DNA of 21,858 nucleotides from Perkinsus chesapeaki (taxonomy: Eukaryota > Perkinsozoa > Perkinsida > Perkinsidae), in NCBI GenBank assembly GCA_013115145.1, contig JAAPAO010000474.1:1-21858 (forward strand). The letters run 5' to 3'. A model generated the notes under the pieces. That model saw only the letters and a list, made by a program, of their open reading frames with translations. It had not been told where the DNA came from and did not search any database. The translations under genes and the position numbers were made by a program. Below, piece after piece: positions 1 through 9,017 of this stretch. The stretch's first letter is position 1. The number at the start of each line of letters is the position of its first letter.

Positions 1-54
1 AATTAACTACTAGATTCATCATTACCCTTTACTCTTCAATATTGCGTTTATATC

Positions 55-777
55 ATGACCGATGATCTGCACACTACACCTGACAAGTATGGTCATGGTA
101 CACTGATGGCTGGTGTGCTAGGTGCTACTATTAATAACACTATCGGTATCGCCGGTGTCATGGACCTTGTTAACATCATGCCCATTTCTCTGGAAAATGA
201 TGCTACTGATGAACCCGAAGCCGATAGCATAGATTACGCTATTCGTAATAAGGATACGAAAGGTGTCAAAATAATTTTAATGGCCATTTCTGGTGAAGTA
301 AGGAGACCAAAGGTAACGGAAAAGATCAAGGAAGCTGTAGCGGCGGGGCTCCTCGTGATCGTCACTGCTGGAAACCGTGGCTACGATATCACGAAAGACA
401 AGAGATATCCGTGCGCTCTTACTGAGCATCTACCAGGTATGTTGTGTGTAGCTGCGACAAGAAACACTGAAATGAAGCTTGATACCGTCTCCAACTATGG
501 TGATTACGTTGACATTGCTGCGCCCGGTGTAGACATTCTAACCACTTTTATACAGCAGCCGTACCTTACTTTTCGTGGAACCTCACCGGCAGCTGCCATT
601 GTCGCTGGTGTGGCTGCAATGCTTTATAGTATTAATCCAACTCTAACTACTGTTGCTGTCAAGGGCATCCTCAAGGATACCTCCAAGAAGGGTATTAAGC
701 AAGGAGGTTCGAAGACTACCCTTCCATTTGGCTTGCTCGACGCCGATGCAGCTGTGGCGAAGGTGTTATCAAGATAG
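55..777 (+). pseudogene. Subtilase (S8) copy A, 5'-truncated
   Basis: Subtilisin-like serine protease fragment of 240 codons. It keeps the His block (GHGT, His14), the oxyanion Asn (VTAGN, Asn107) and the nucleophile block (GTSPAAA, Ser177), then ends in the same VDADAAVAKVLSR-type tail as its neighbours (here LDADAAVAKVLSR). The strand carrying the catalytic Asp, present in the copies at 3546 and 7811, is absent. Similarity to copy B starts abruptly near base 74, and the 73 bases before it match neither copy. From 74 to about 590 it differs from copy B at only a handful of sites; after that it is closer to copy C (for example NPTLT and TLPFGL). As read it could not form a catalytic triad, so it is probably a pseudogene. 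A missing exon upstream of the window is possible but I see no convincing acceptor at 74. The ATG at 55 is just the first in frame. Confidence 0.8.
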
Positions 778-950
778 CTCTCAAGATAGCTCTATTATCT
801 TCAAGCTATCTTGTGTTAGTCATGTTTCGGTAATTTTTTCCATCGTTAGTCGATACTTAGTAAAGCTATAATGCAACAAAACACTGACAGAGTTGAGTCT
901 GAGTGCTTACCTGATTTCGAGGCTCGTAGTTACTCCATGGCTTAAAGTAG
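778..950 (+). other. 3' flank of subtilase copy A
   Basis: Directly after the stop, the sequence resembles the regions after the stops of the other two subtilase copies: a run starting agctct, then T-rich sequence, taaagct, acactgac and gttgagtctgagtgctta. The duplicated unit therefore included the 3' untranslated or flanking DNA. A small hairpin (agtagct / agctact) follows near 932-950. Confidence 0.55.
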
Positions 951-1150
951 CTTCGAGCTACTAGTTCGGGTTTTACATTGGCAGCTAATGATTAGCTGGG
1001 ACCATAGGCTGGTTCAACTAGCTTTTCTTGCCCCTCAGTCTGGCGCTACAAGTATGGATGCTTCCATCGGGCTCATCTTTATGTAGTCTCTGATATGGTC
1101 ACATGATACTCGCACTACATGTGGGCGTGTGGTCTGTCTAACAACTTCGA

Positions 1151-1191
1151 AGCACGCCCGTGCTCTCGCTCTTTCGGAGCGCACGCGTGCT
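1151..1191. repeat. GC-rich hairpin
   Basis: Nested inverted repeats: outer arms agcacgc (1151) and gcgtgct (ending 1191), inner arms cgtgc/gcacg and gctc/gagc around a short ttcg-type loop. It would fold into an imperfect stem of about 16 pairs. Function unknown. Confidence 0.6.
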
Positions 1192-2844
1192 AAGATCCCT
1201 GTTGACACCCTCCCTAACTATACGACTTTCACCAACCGTCCGGGGAAGCGGTGTATACGATAGTGTCTGCTCAGCAGTGCTGAGTCAGAACGGATACTAT
1301 GATTCCTTCATTCCCATTGAACTCATCTCACAATCACTCCATACGGGTTCGGTACCCAGGTCGGGAGCATTGATCCCGTCCACACCATATTCTAAGACCA
1401 TTCACGGAACATACCCTCGTTTTTCATCTTCCTCGACGTCCAAGATCCTCCATAGGATATCAAATCCACTTCCGATCTCCGTAACTTCCCATCTGGGTGT
1501 CGAACTCTGCGGCGCAGAAGCGACGTTTAAACGACCAAGCGACAAAAAGGTAGACAACGCACACAACAAGCGTGTGTGCGCGAAGGTACTGCAGCTTAGC
1601 TAGCCCCCAAGCCCGCAGTGTATCAGTGAATCATACTACTTGACTATCAATTTTTTTCATTGCCGAGAGGAGGAGCACTGCGATGGCACATTATGTGTTA
1701 CTCACAGTGATTAGTCCTTGCGAGAGAATATCGGTGATAAACTTATTCTCCCACGAGCACTGCAATGTTGACCAATCTCCTCTTCTCTGGCAAAGTATCT
1801 CTACTCAACGAATCTACCCAACCATCCTTTCCCTACAACTGCTATTGAGTTGAGTGTCGCAAAGGAGTTTAGGTTGTCGGCTCATGTGTCAATGGTCTCT
1901 TTGATTAGATCAACTCAGAGAAATTCGGAACTGGTTCTGGAATCAAGGTCAGGATCATTACTCGGCCTTCTGTGGCGTCGATAGTAAGACGTGCTCAATC
2001 CTACGGTAAAATCAAGGTAAAGAGCAACCTGTCGAGCATCTTTACATAGTTCATACTACTGGCGCTTTGAGGGTTGTACGGTACAACTTGTACCTTTTCC
2101 TGCAGCTCCATTGAAGTTGCTCCAACTCACGTTACTAATGCAGGTCCGTAAGGTGTTACACGTTACCAGGAATGCATTATCGGAAAGTTGTTCTCAAAGG
2201 TGTGGAGATATTGAAGAGCCCCACATCTTCGGTCTCCGGGTAAGATGAGGGCTTTGTTGAGGTTCAGTCAACCTGCTATCCTTGAGACCCTCATTAATTG
2301 ATCAGATCAATTTGATCCAACACATCTCATACATTCCTCAACTAAACTGCCATTAGCTAATGCTAGGGTATCTGGCGGTCCGAGTCTGGCCCTGCGCTGG
2401 CATTACTGCTCTCCACCGTGGAGTACCCACTCATCTGTTGGTAGAGTATCGGAAACGTTCTGCTTCTCTTGGCTGAGTTCAATATCAAACAACCTACGGT
2501 TGAGCGCGCTCTTCCTAAAATATTGTATGACACAAGTCTAACGTGTACTCCCTTAATGGGACAGACTGTTCGTGGCGAACGATACGCTTCACCCAGCAGC
2601 TTCTCGAGCCGTAAACGTTGTATCACAGGACTCATGCGTTAACACGGTCGACTTGACAAAGTTAAAGGTTTCACTTACCGCCGCTACTATACGCTGCTTC
2701 TTAGTCTCCTCTTTCATCACTTCTGTGATCCTCGTAAGATCGTCTGTTCGCTTATGTCCAGAAATTCTGAGCTCTACGATCGGATATTTGCGGTTATCAA
2801 CCATCAGATATTATCATAACTAATGACAAATGATGAACACGAAA

Positions 2845-2865
2845 GTCGGACTTTCAAAGTCCGAC
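2845..2865. repeat. Perfect 10-bp palindrome
   Basis: gtcggacttt, one central c, then aaagtccgac. The arms are fully complementary. No gene is adjacent and no T-run follows, so nothing marks it as a terminator. Confidence 0.75.
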
Positions 2866-3453
2866 AGCGTCTGCAGCGGTCGAAATCGTTTGCAGTTCAC
2901 ACCATAAAAGGTACGCAATATGGAGTGTAGACTCGTGTGTAGATTCGGTAGGAAGGTCGAGTAATGACCTGATAAGGGTCACTTGGCCTTGCGAGATTGT
3001 CTCAAGAGTTGAAGCACTTCCCCAGTATTAAGAGACCTAATCGCAAGCTTGATATTAAAATACGGATACAGATGAACCTGGGGTTTTTAGAGATTCAAGG
3101 GGCGATCTTATAACATGGGACGAAATTTCGAGCTGGAATGGCGCGCGCTCCTACGACGTGCAAGTAGCGCACCTGTGGAAACTGGGGAATCTGGAGCAGT
3201 GCTGTTGGTTCACAGTGTGAACTTCACACGCGACATAACCGTGCTTTTCGTTCTGGATGACAAGACTTTTGCTGCTGTCTATATTTCAAACAACAACACA
3301 TTAGTTGATCTTAATTAGTCGGAATCGAATTCCAAAATCCGCTGAATCCCCTGTTGAAGGAGATGTCACGTCTGGTAGAGTAGCAGAGATCTTCTCGAGG
3401 GATCTGTTAGCGATGTCCTACCAATGCGACCTCGACAAAATCGGAAATATTGG

Positions 3454-3474
3454 GGCAGCCTGGTCCAGGCTGCC
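3454..3474. repeat. Perfect 10-bp palindrome upstream of subtilase B
   Basis: ggcagcctgg, central t, ccaggctgcc. It lies about 70 bases before the ATG of copy B, so it could affect that gene's 5' region; the role is unknown. Confidence 0.75.
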
Positions 3475-3545
3475 TGGATCCACGAGCATTTCTCGTTGAG
3501 GAGGGGATACATGTTGAACTTCCATAGTCGATTCCCCTGTCATAC

Positions 3546-4544
3546 ATGGCCCGTCGCTTCCTCACTATCATTCATCTCATTTGCCGAATAACCACTTTTA
3601 GGCAAGCCGGGACGGCTGTGTCCGGTTTCGCAAGTGGCTATCCTGTGAACGACCCTTTATACAGGCGTCAGCAGCCATACTTGGAGTTCGCTGGTGTACC
3701 GGCAGCTTGGATGCGTCTGGCTCCCGTCACAGGGAAGAGAAAGAGAGTCACGGTAGCCCTCATCGATAGTGGAGTCAAACGTGACCATGCCGATCTAGTC
3801 AAGAACCTTATCGAGGGTTATAATGTCATAAAGCATACTACTTCTACACCTGACAAGTATGGTCATGGTACACTGATGGCTGGTGTGCTAGGCGCTACTA
3901 TTAATAACACTATCGGTATTGCCGGTGTCATGGACCTTGTTAACATCATGCCCATTTCTCTGGAAAATGATGCTACTGATGAACCCGAAGCCGATAGCAT
4001 AGATTACGCCATTCGAAATAAGGATACGAAAGGTGTCAAAATAATTTTAATGGCCATTTCTGGTGAAGTAAGGAGACCAAAGGTAACGGAAAAGATCAAG
4101 GAAGCTGTAGCGGCGGGGCTCCTCGTGATCGTCACTGCTGGAAACCGTGGCTACGATATCACGAAAGACAAGAGGTATCCGTGCGCTCTTACTGAGCATC
4201 TACCAGGTATGTTGTGTGTAGCTGCGACAAGAAACACTGAAATGAAGCTTGATACCGTCTCCAACTATGGTGATTACGTTGACATTGCTGCGCCCGGTGT
4301 AGACATTCTAACCACTTTTGTACAGCAGCCGTACCATACTTTTCGTGGAACCTCACCGGCAGCTGCCATCGTCGCTGGTGTTGCAGCAATGCTTTATAGT
4401 ATTAATCCAGTTCTATCTCCTGTTGCTGTCAAGGCCATTCTCAAGGATACCTCCAAGAAGGGTATCAAGCTCGACGATTCGGATGCTCTTCTATTTGGTT
4501 TGGTCGATGCGGACGCGGCTGTGGCGAAAGTGTTATCGAGATAG
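3546..4544 (+). CDS. Subtilisin-like serine protease, copy B
   Basis: 332-codon S8 family endopeptidase, the most intact copy. A short N-terminus (MARR, then a moderately hydrophobic FLTIIHLIC stretch) could be a weak signal peptide. The mature-type domain opens at about residue 34 (VNDPLY, a usual start of the subtilase fold). The catalytic set is complete: Asp74 in ALIDSG, His107 in GHGT, oxyanion Asn200 in VTAGN, Ser270 in GTSPAAA. The usual subtilisin motif is GTSMAAP, so the Met and Pro positions are changed. The domain ends with the family-typical VDADAAV segment and a TAG stop. No I9 propeptide is visible, so the protein as read would be an unprocessed catalytic domain; an upstream exon could supply one. 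The first 50 bases also occur upstream of copy C at 7378. The ATG at 3546 is preferred because that shared segment starts there, but a splice acceptor at 3600 (cacttttag) is an alternative. Confidence 0.85.
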   Translation: MARRFLTIIHLICRITTFRQAGTAVSGFASGYPVNDPLYRRQQPYLEFAGVPAAWMRLAPVTGKRKRVTVALIDSGVKRDHADLVKNLIEGYNVIKHTTSTPDKYGHGTLMAGVLGATINNTIGIAGVMDLVNIMPISLENDATDEPEADSIDYAIRNKDTKGVKIILMAISGEVRRPKVTEKIKEAVAAGLLVIVTAGNRGYDITKDKRYPCALTEHLPGMLCVAATRNTEMKLDTVSNYGDYVDIAAPGVDILTTFVQQPYHTFRGTSPAAAIVAGVAAMLYSINPVLSPVAVKAILKDTSKKGIKLDDSDALLFGLVDADAAVAKVLSR

Positions 4545-4722
4545 CTCTACTATCTCCAAGGAGCGATTTTTCTGACTCATTGTCTGGTCAATTTTTCCGA
4601 TCGTTAGTTCATCTTTCATCTTCGGTAAAGCTGTGATACTGACACGTAACACTGATAGGGTTGTGTTTAAGTGTTTATATGATTTAAACCAAAAGCCTAG
4701 GCTTGGCTCTTGGCCATCAGAC
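4545..4722 (+). other. 3' flank of subtilase copy B
   Basis: Homologous to 8807-9017 after copy C and more weakly to 778-950 after copy A: agctct after the stop, ggtcaattt-tccga, gtaaagctgt, then aaaagcctaggct and tcttggcca (compare aaaagtctaggct and cctggcca after copy C). The similarity marks the right edge of the duplicated unit. Confidence 0.6.
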
Positions 4723-4896
4723 GCCCTTAGAGTTGTGTACAGAAGGCTCACAATAGAGAAATGAATGCTTGCTTGCAGGGCAAGGGCAGAGCTGAGGTGA
4801 GCGCGCTCCCCATGTCCTAGAAAAAGATGGCAAGAGGCGGGAGAGAAAAGCTCCTATGAGAGCGGTCAACATGGAGTTTCTTCTTTGCGCAACCAG

Positions 4897-4921
4897 CCTG
4901 GTTGAACCAGGGTATATAAAA
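4897..4921 (+). promoter_or_regulatory. Palindrome plus TATA-like element
   Basis: cctggtt-g-aaccagg (4897-4911) followed immediately by tatataaaa (4913-4921). The arrangement looks like a core promoter, possibly of an LTR-type leader: the segment to about 5210 ends ...caccccagtgggtacc and no gene follows. No second LTR copy is in the window. The prediction rests on motif shape alone. Confidence 0.3.
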
Positions 4922-5872
4922 CCTACGCAGCTTGCACAATTGCTACGTGTGTTTGCACACGATGCGATCAGTTCGCCACAGGGGTGTTCGCTCGCCCCGC
5001 GCAGCGGTTTCTGGGTGCTACCGGATCTCTAGTTGCGGTCGCTGTTTCCATATTTTTTTAACCGGGTCTCTATAGGCCTCACGCCCGTCTCATCTTATAT
5101 CCCTATACTCTCCTCTCGGGAGTTCACATGTCCGACTGTGTATATCTATTCCCGCACTCCGGCGTGAAGGTTTCTCATGTGATATATAGTGTCTGTCTTG
5201 TGTCACCCCAGTGGGTACCGGGCTAGTTGGATCAAATCTCGTTCATCTAGGCGGAGCGAAGCGGCCCCTAAAACGAATTTACCCGTGTCATACTTTGCAG
5301 GTTGAACTGAACGGAAACTTTCTTAGCAAAACCTTGGGAAATTCATGTCAGTCATCAGGAAGCAGTTATCAAGGAGTTTCTAGGATCACATGAACTGCAA
5401 TAGGCATCACCCATTTCGTTACTTCACAGTGATCCGATGAAGAAGGCTAGAGATTGATTACTGTGCACCCCTTCACTATTGCTAACACCGTTACCTACCA
5501 TCCGGAGTATTGCGCCGTATAGCTGCTAACACAGAAGCCTGTAGAATCTACGATTGTGCTTTAGCTTAACAGTGATGCTGTTATACTCCAAGTCTCTCGG
5601 TTTTTGGCTTCATCTCCCCCTTTCTTTATCGTGTTACACCAAATATTGTGTGAAGCGTGAAATAGCTCACTATTCATTCGGGTTAGGGCAGTTATCAACT
5701 TTGGCGGATCCCGCTCAACCCGGCGTGCTGCGAGGTATCTATTGGTTGTGCGCGAACTGTGATGCCATCGGCTTGAAATTCGGCGGCTGCCTTATGCAGT
5801 AACATGAACTGTATGCCACTACAGGCCGCCGTACGCCTGTTTTCCGTGTCGTTTCCGGGAGGTGTCAGTGTC

Positions 5873-5949
5873 GCCTGCCACGCCAGGTTAACACCTATAT
5901 AGTCCTGTGACTCGCAGGACTATATAGGTGTCAACCTGGCGTGGCAGGC
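5873..5949. repeat. Long near-perfect inverted repeat (35-bp arms)
   Basis: Left arm 5873-5907 and right arm 5915-5949 are complementary at 34 of 35 positions, around a 7-base loop (tgactcg). The arms begin gcctgccacgccaggtt and end tatatagtcctg. No open frame lies inside. It could be a fold-back or MITE-like element, or a palindromic regulatory site. Flanking sequence shows a weaker extension (gtgtc / gtgac) but no clear target-site duplication. Confidence 0.85.
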
Positions 5950-6135
5950 TGTGACAATTTAATGGCCACCATTGTGGTGTACAGCATTGGCCTACAATGA
6001 GCAAGCGGTACGTCACCCGGTGAGTCACCGGCGGTGACTTACACCACTTGTCTCATCTTCTCCCAAACTCCTCGCAAAGGAAGCGGTTTTAGTGAGCCGC
6101 AAAAGCGCATTCGCCTGCGCGAGCATTTACCCATT

Positions 6136-6212
6136 ATTTCAGTACGGTCCTTGGATGCGCATCACGTGACGTTATTCACGTCGTGAGATGGTGTAGAAAG
6201 CTATGAGTGGTG
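6136..6212 (+). repeat. Dispersed repeat, copy 1
   Basis: Begins atttcagtacgg-cctt and ends ggtgtagaaagct-gag-ggtg. A second copy with the same ends is at 11174-11243 (atttcagtacggcc, ggtgtggaaagctgcgagcggtg). The middle parts differ in length and sequence. No coding content. Confidence 0.5.
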
Positions 6213-6258
6213 AAGCCCGAGCCGGGCTTCATGCCGACATGTCGGGCTGTCCGACATG
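6212..6258. repeat. Two adjacent GC-rich hairpins
   Basis: gaagcccg / cgggcttc (6212-6230, 3-base loop) is followed by ccgacatgtcgg (6234-6245, itself a perfect 12-base palindrome) and a second ccgacatg (6251-6258), which can alternatively pair with catgtcgg. The two foldings of the second hairpin are mutually exclusive. Just upstream, agtcaccg / cggtgact (6013-6029) is another palindrome. Confidence 0.6.
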
Positions 6259-7377
6259 TGCAGCTGGGTTCCTGCATCGCCTGCATGCCTCAGTAACTGC
6301 ATCGGCTCTCCTCTCAACTATCGCTTGCACCATTCTCAAGCATAGCCCGGCATTAAGAAAGCTATTCAAAGACAAGTGAAATTTTGCATGTTGTGATGCT
6401 GATGAGTGATATTCTCATATGTACCATGGGATACTCTGTATCTGCTACGTTAATTAACAGTTCAATTCGATTTGGATTTCTGTGCAGCTGGATACATGTA
6501 AGATAAGTTCAGCAGTCGCATCATTTCTAATATTGCGAAAGAGTGGCGCGCAGCAATCAATAGGGCCGGCCACTGCGTCTGCGTGCAAACTCTAAACTCG
6601 CTGATAAAGTTCTGCATGCTCACGGGTCGACTTAGAGCGGAAGATCCATAGTATCGTAACTTATCACCTCAAGCTAGATGATTCGATAGGCTATTAGTAA
6701 TAGCTTATGACAATCCATTCAGCTTTTTCCGCTGTAACGACTCAGGGAACAAGAAAAGTGAAATTGGTGAGTGCCGGTTTTCTGGAAATTCGGTCACCAA
6801 GATCGTCAATCGCGTGAGACTCCTGCAATTGCAGACATGCGCTCATAGTATGATGTACTTAATTGTCACAGTCTTTTTACGTGGTTAGTAATGTGACATT
6901 TCACCTACACAAACAAACCCAGCACATGGCGCACATCTCCCTCAATGGAACACGCCGCTCCATCCTCATCATGATAGTCGCATTTTATATAGTAAAACAG
7001 GATAACCATCATCCTCGTGGCTCATGCAGGGTGCGAATCTAGAATATCAGACATCGCCACTTCTGGTGGATGGTCAAAATGTGGAGTGCAAGATCGACCA
7101 TTTTCGAGACAATGGATAGAGCCGTGAGGAGATGCGTGCTCCACGAGTTCCATCCACGCGAATGACCTCATTACTCTATAAGAGCCCTCTTCGTCGTGCT
7201 GGGCGACACAATTTATGAGGAATGACGCTTCCGAAACAACGGCAGATAGATTCTTGAGCGTGATCCATAGTTCGGTAACCGAACACCACTGTACCTTAGC
7301 TCAGCCTGAACGACGAGAGGCTCCATCGTGGAGCAAGAGTGATGTCGGTAAGCCAGTAGTTGGCTCCTCCTTTATGT

Positions 7378-7473
7378 ATGTGGAATCACTTCCTCAACAT
7401 CGCCTCTCTCATTTGCCGAATTGCAACTGTTAGGCAAGTCGATAGAGAAGTTAGGCTCGGTGTGCAAGAATAG
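7378..7473 (+). pseudogene. Relic of the B-type N-terminus upstream of copy C
   Basis: In the frame ATG at 7378 to TAG at 7471 the peptide follows copy B residue by residue: both have FL-x-I, then LICRI-x-T-x-RQ. Bases 7387-7437 match 3555-3605 of copy B, including catttgccgaa and gttaggcaag / ttttaggcaag. Homology then fails and resumes only at 7897 (cctgtaaatgaccc against cctgtgaacgaccc), inside the present copy C frame. This is the original 5' end of copy C, separated from the catalytic domain by about 450 bases of unrelated DNA. It could still be joined by splicing, but I see no phase-consistent donor/acceptor pair. Confidence 0.6.
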
Positions 7474-7596
7474 GCAGTCTACTATGTATGATGACAAACA
7501 CAATTATTACTGTCCCCATTTAACACAACACAATTGTCCCTAATTATTATTCTAGCTTGTTATAAAGCTTAGTAGTTGTACACTTACTAAAGTATG

Positions 7597-7885
7597 TGAT
7601 TAGAAGGAGTTAGACTATTGTTGTTTATTCAAGGTTTTATTCCCATTCGTATATTGTACTAGAATTAGCCAACTCGACTCCACCTTTCCGCTTCGGAATA
7701 GTATCACTGAATAATGAATTGTTGGACATTACACAGGAGTGATTATACGAATGGGAATAAACACTTGAATAAACAACAATAGTCTAACTCCTTCTAATCA
7801 CTCCTGTGTAATGTCCAACAATTCATTATTCAGTGATACTATTCCGAAGCGGAAAGGTGGAGTCGAGCTGGCTAATTCTAGTACA
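7597..7885. repeat. Interleaved inverted repeat A-B-A'-B'
   Basis: Segment A (7597-7653) is the reverse complement of A' (7744-7800), 55 of 57 bases matching. Segment B (7655-7742) is the reverse complement of B' (7798-7885), 87 of 88 matching. The order is therefore A, B, A-inverted, B-inverted, not the usual A, B, B', A' hairpin. Identity of 96-99% means the event is recent. B' carries the ATG and first 25 codons of subtilase copy C; B encodes the same peptide start on the minus strand (from 7729). Recombination between A and A' would invert B, and between B and B' would invert A'. Confidence 0.9.
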
Positions 7886-8806
7886 CTCGGACATGACCCT
7901 CCTGTAAATGACCCGTTGTATAGGCTTCAAGAGCCATACTTGGAGTTCGCTGGTATTCCGGCAGCTTGGAAGCGTCTGGCTTCAGCCGCAGGAAAGAGAG
8001 AGAGGGTTACGGTAGCCCTTATCGATACTGGAGTCCAACCTGACCATCTCGACCTAGTTCAGAACCTTATCGAGGGTTATGATGTCATAAAGCATACTAC
8101 TGCTACACCTGACCGGCAAGGGCATGGTACAATGATGGCTGGTGTGCTAGGTGCTACTATTAATAACACTATCGGTATTGCCGGGGTCATGGACCTTGTT
8201 AACATCATGCCCATCTCTCTGGAAGGCATTCTGAGGGATGAACTCGAGGCTGATAGCGTAGATTATACCATTCGCAATAAGGATACAAAAGGAATCAAAA
8301 TAATTTTGATGGCTATTTCTGATACTGCGATGAGACCAAAGCTAACTGGGATGATCAAGGAAGCTGTAGCGGCGGGGCTACTCGTGATAGTCACTGCTGG
8401 AAATCAAGGCGAAGGTATCACCGAAAATAAGAGGTATCCATGCGCTCTTACTGAGCATCTGCCTGGAATTTTGTGTGTAACTGCGACGGAAAACACTCAG
8501 ATGAGGCTTACCCATTTCTCCAACTATGGAGATTACGTTGACATTGCTGCACCCGGCTCAGATATTGAGAGTACCTGCATTAGCAATCTGTACAATAATG
8601 TGCATGGAACCTCACCGGCAGCTGCCATCGTCGCTGGTGTGGCAGCAATGCTTTATAGTATTAATCCAACTCTAACTCCTGTTGCTGTCAAAGGCATTCT
8701 CAAGGATACCTCCAAGAAGGGTATTAAGCTCCAAGATTCGGAGTTTACCCTTCCATTTGGTTTGGTCGATGCTGACGCAGCTGTGGCAAAGGTGTTATCG
8801 AGATAG
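7811..8806 (+). CDS. Subtilisin-like serine protease, copy C
   Basis: 331-codon S8 protease related to copies A and B. Catalytic residues: Asp72 (ALIDTG), His105 (GHGT), Asn198 (VTAGN), Ser268 (GTSPAAA). The mature-type domain starts at about residue 31 (PVNDPLY). The body is more diverged from B than A is, notably between residues 138 and 260, so it is an older duplicate under coding constraint: the changes keep the frame and the active site. The first 25 codons come from the inverted repeat 7798-7885 and are hydrophilic, with no signal peptide and no propeptide. The ancestral N-terminus is at 7378. Whether the ATG at 7811 is used is uncertain; translation could begin elsewhere or the copy could be silent. 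Confidence 0.8.
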   Translation: MSNNSLFSDTIPKRKGGVELANSSTLGHDPPVNDPLYRLQEPYLEFAGIPAAWKRLASAAGKRERVTVALIDTGVQPDHLDLVQNLIEGYDVIKHTTATPDRQGHGTMMAGVLGATINNTIGIAGVMDLVNIMPISLEGILRDELEADSVDYTIRNKDTKGIKIILMAISDTAMRPKLTGMIKEAVAAGLLVIVTAGNQGEGITENKRYPCALTEHLPGILCVTATENTQMRLTHFSNYGDYVDIAAPGSDIESTCISNLYNNVHGTSPAAAIVAGVAAMLYSINPTLTPVAVKGILKDTSKKGIKLQDSEFTLPFGLVDADAAVAKVLSR

Positions 8807-9017
8807 CTCTGTCATCTCGGAGAAATGACTGTTTCAGATAGTTCTCGGTCAATTTCTCCGACCAGGAGTTTATCTTCTGTAAAGCTGTTATAGAAGCTCA
8901 TATGTTGTTATAGCAGCAATTATATGTTGTTGCGTATTGTCGTGATTGAGTTGCGTCTGAGTGCTTGTATGGGTTCAAGCTAACCGCCTAAAAGTCTAGG
9001 CTCCTGGCCACCAAGCC
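8807..9017 (+). other. 3' flank of subtilase copy C
   Basis: Matches the flank of copy B in blocks (agctct, ggtcaatttctccgac, gtaaagctgtta, tctaggct-ctggcca). An extra short tandem (atatgttgtta / tatatgttgttgc) is present near 8899-8932. The similarity stops before the LINE remnant begins. Confidence 0.6.

Larger units (their letters stand above)
951..3545. other. Spacer between subtilase copies A and B
   Basis: No gene I can support. Open frames at 1160-1603 (+), 2363-2635 (-) and 3115-3318 (+) show no recognised motif and no related copy in the other spacer, so I treat them as chance. The stretch contains three clear palindromes (1151-1191, 2845-2865, 3454-3474). The last 200 bases could hold an upstream exon or the promoter of copy B, but nothing there resembles an S8 propeptide. 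Confidence 0.5.
4723..7373. other. Spacer between subtilase copies B and C
   Basis: No protein gene I can support. Open frames at 5211-5393 and 5554-5802 have no recognisable features. The region holds a TATA-like element after a small palindrome (4897-4921), a long hairpin (5873-5949), a cluster of GC-rich palindromes (6003-6260) and one copy of a dispersed repeat (6136-6212). Near 7173 a tataag motif lies 40 bases before an open frame (7215-7433) that overlaps the N-terminal relic of copy C; this could be the remains of that copy's original promoter. Confidence 0.5.

Noticed and set aside
1160-1603. 147-codon open frame on the + strand
   Set aside because: Serine-rich peptide with no domain or signal, no counterpart in the other spacer, and it begins in a hairpin. 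Probably chance.
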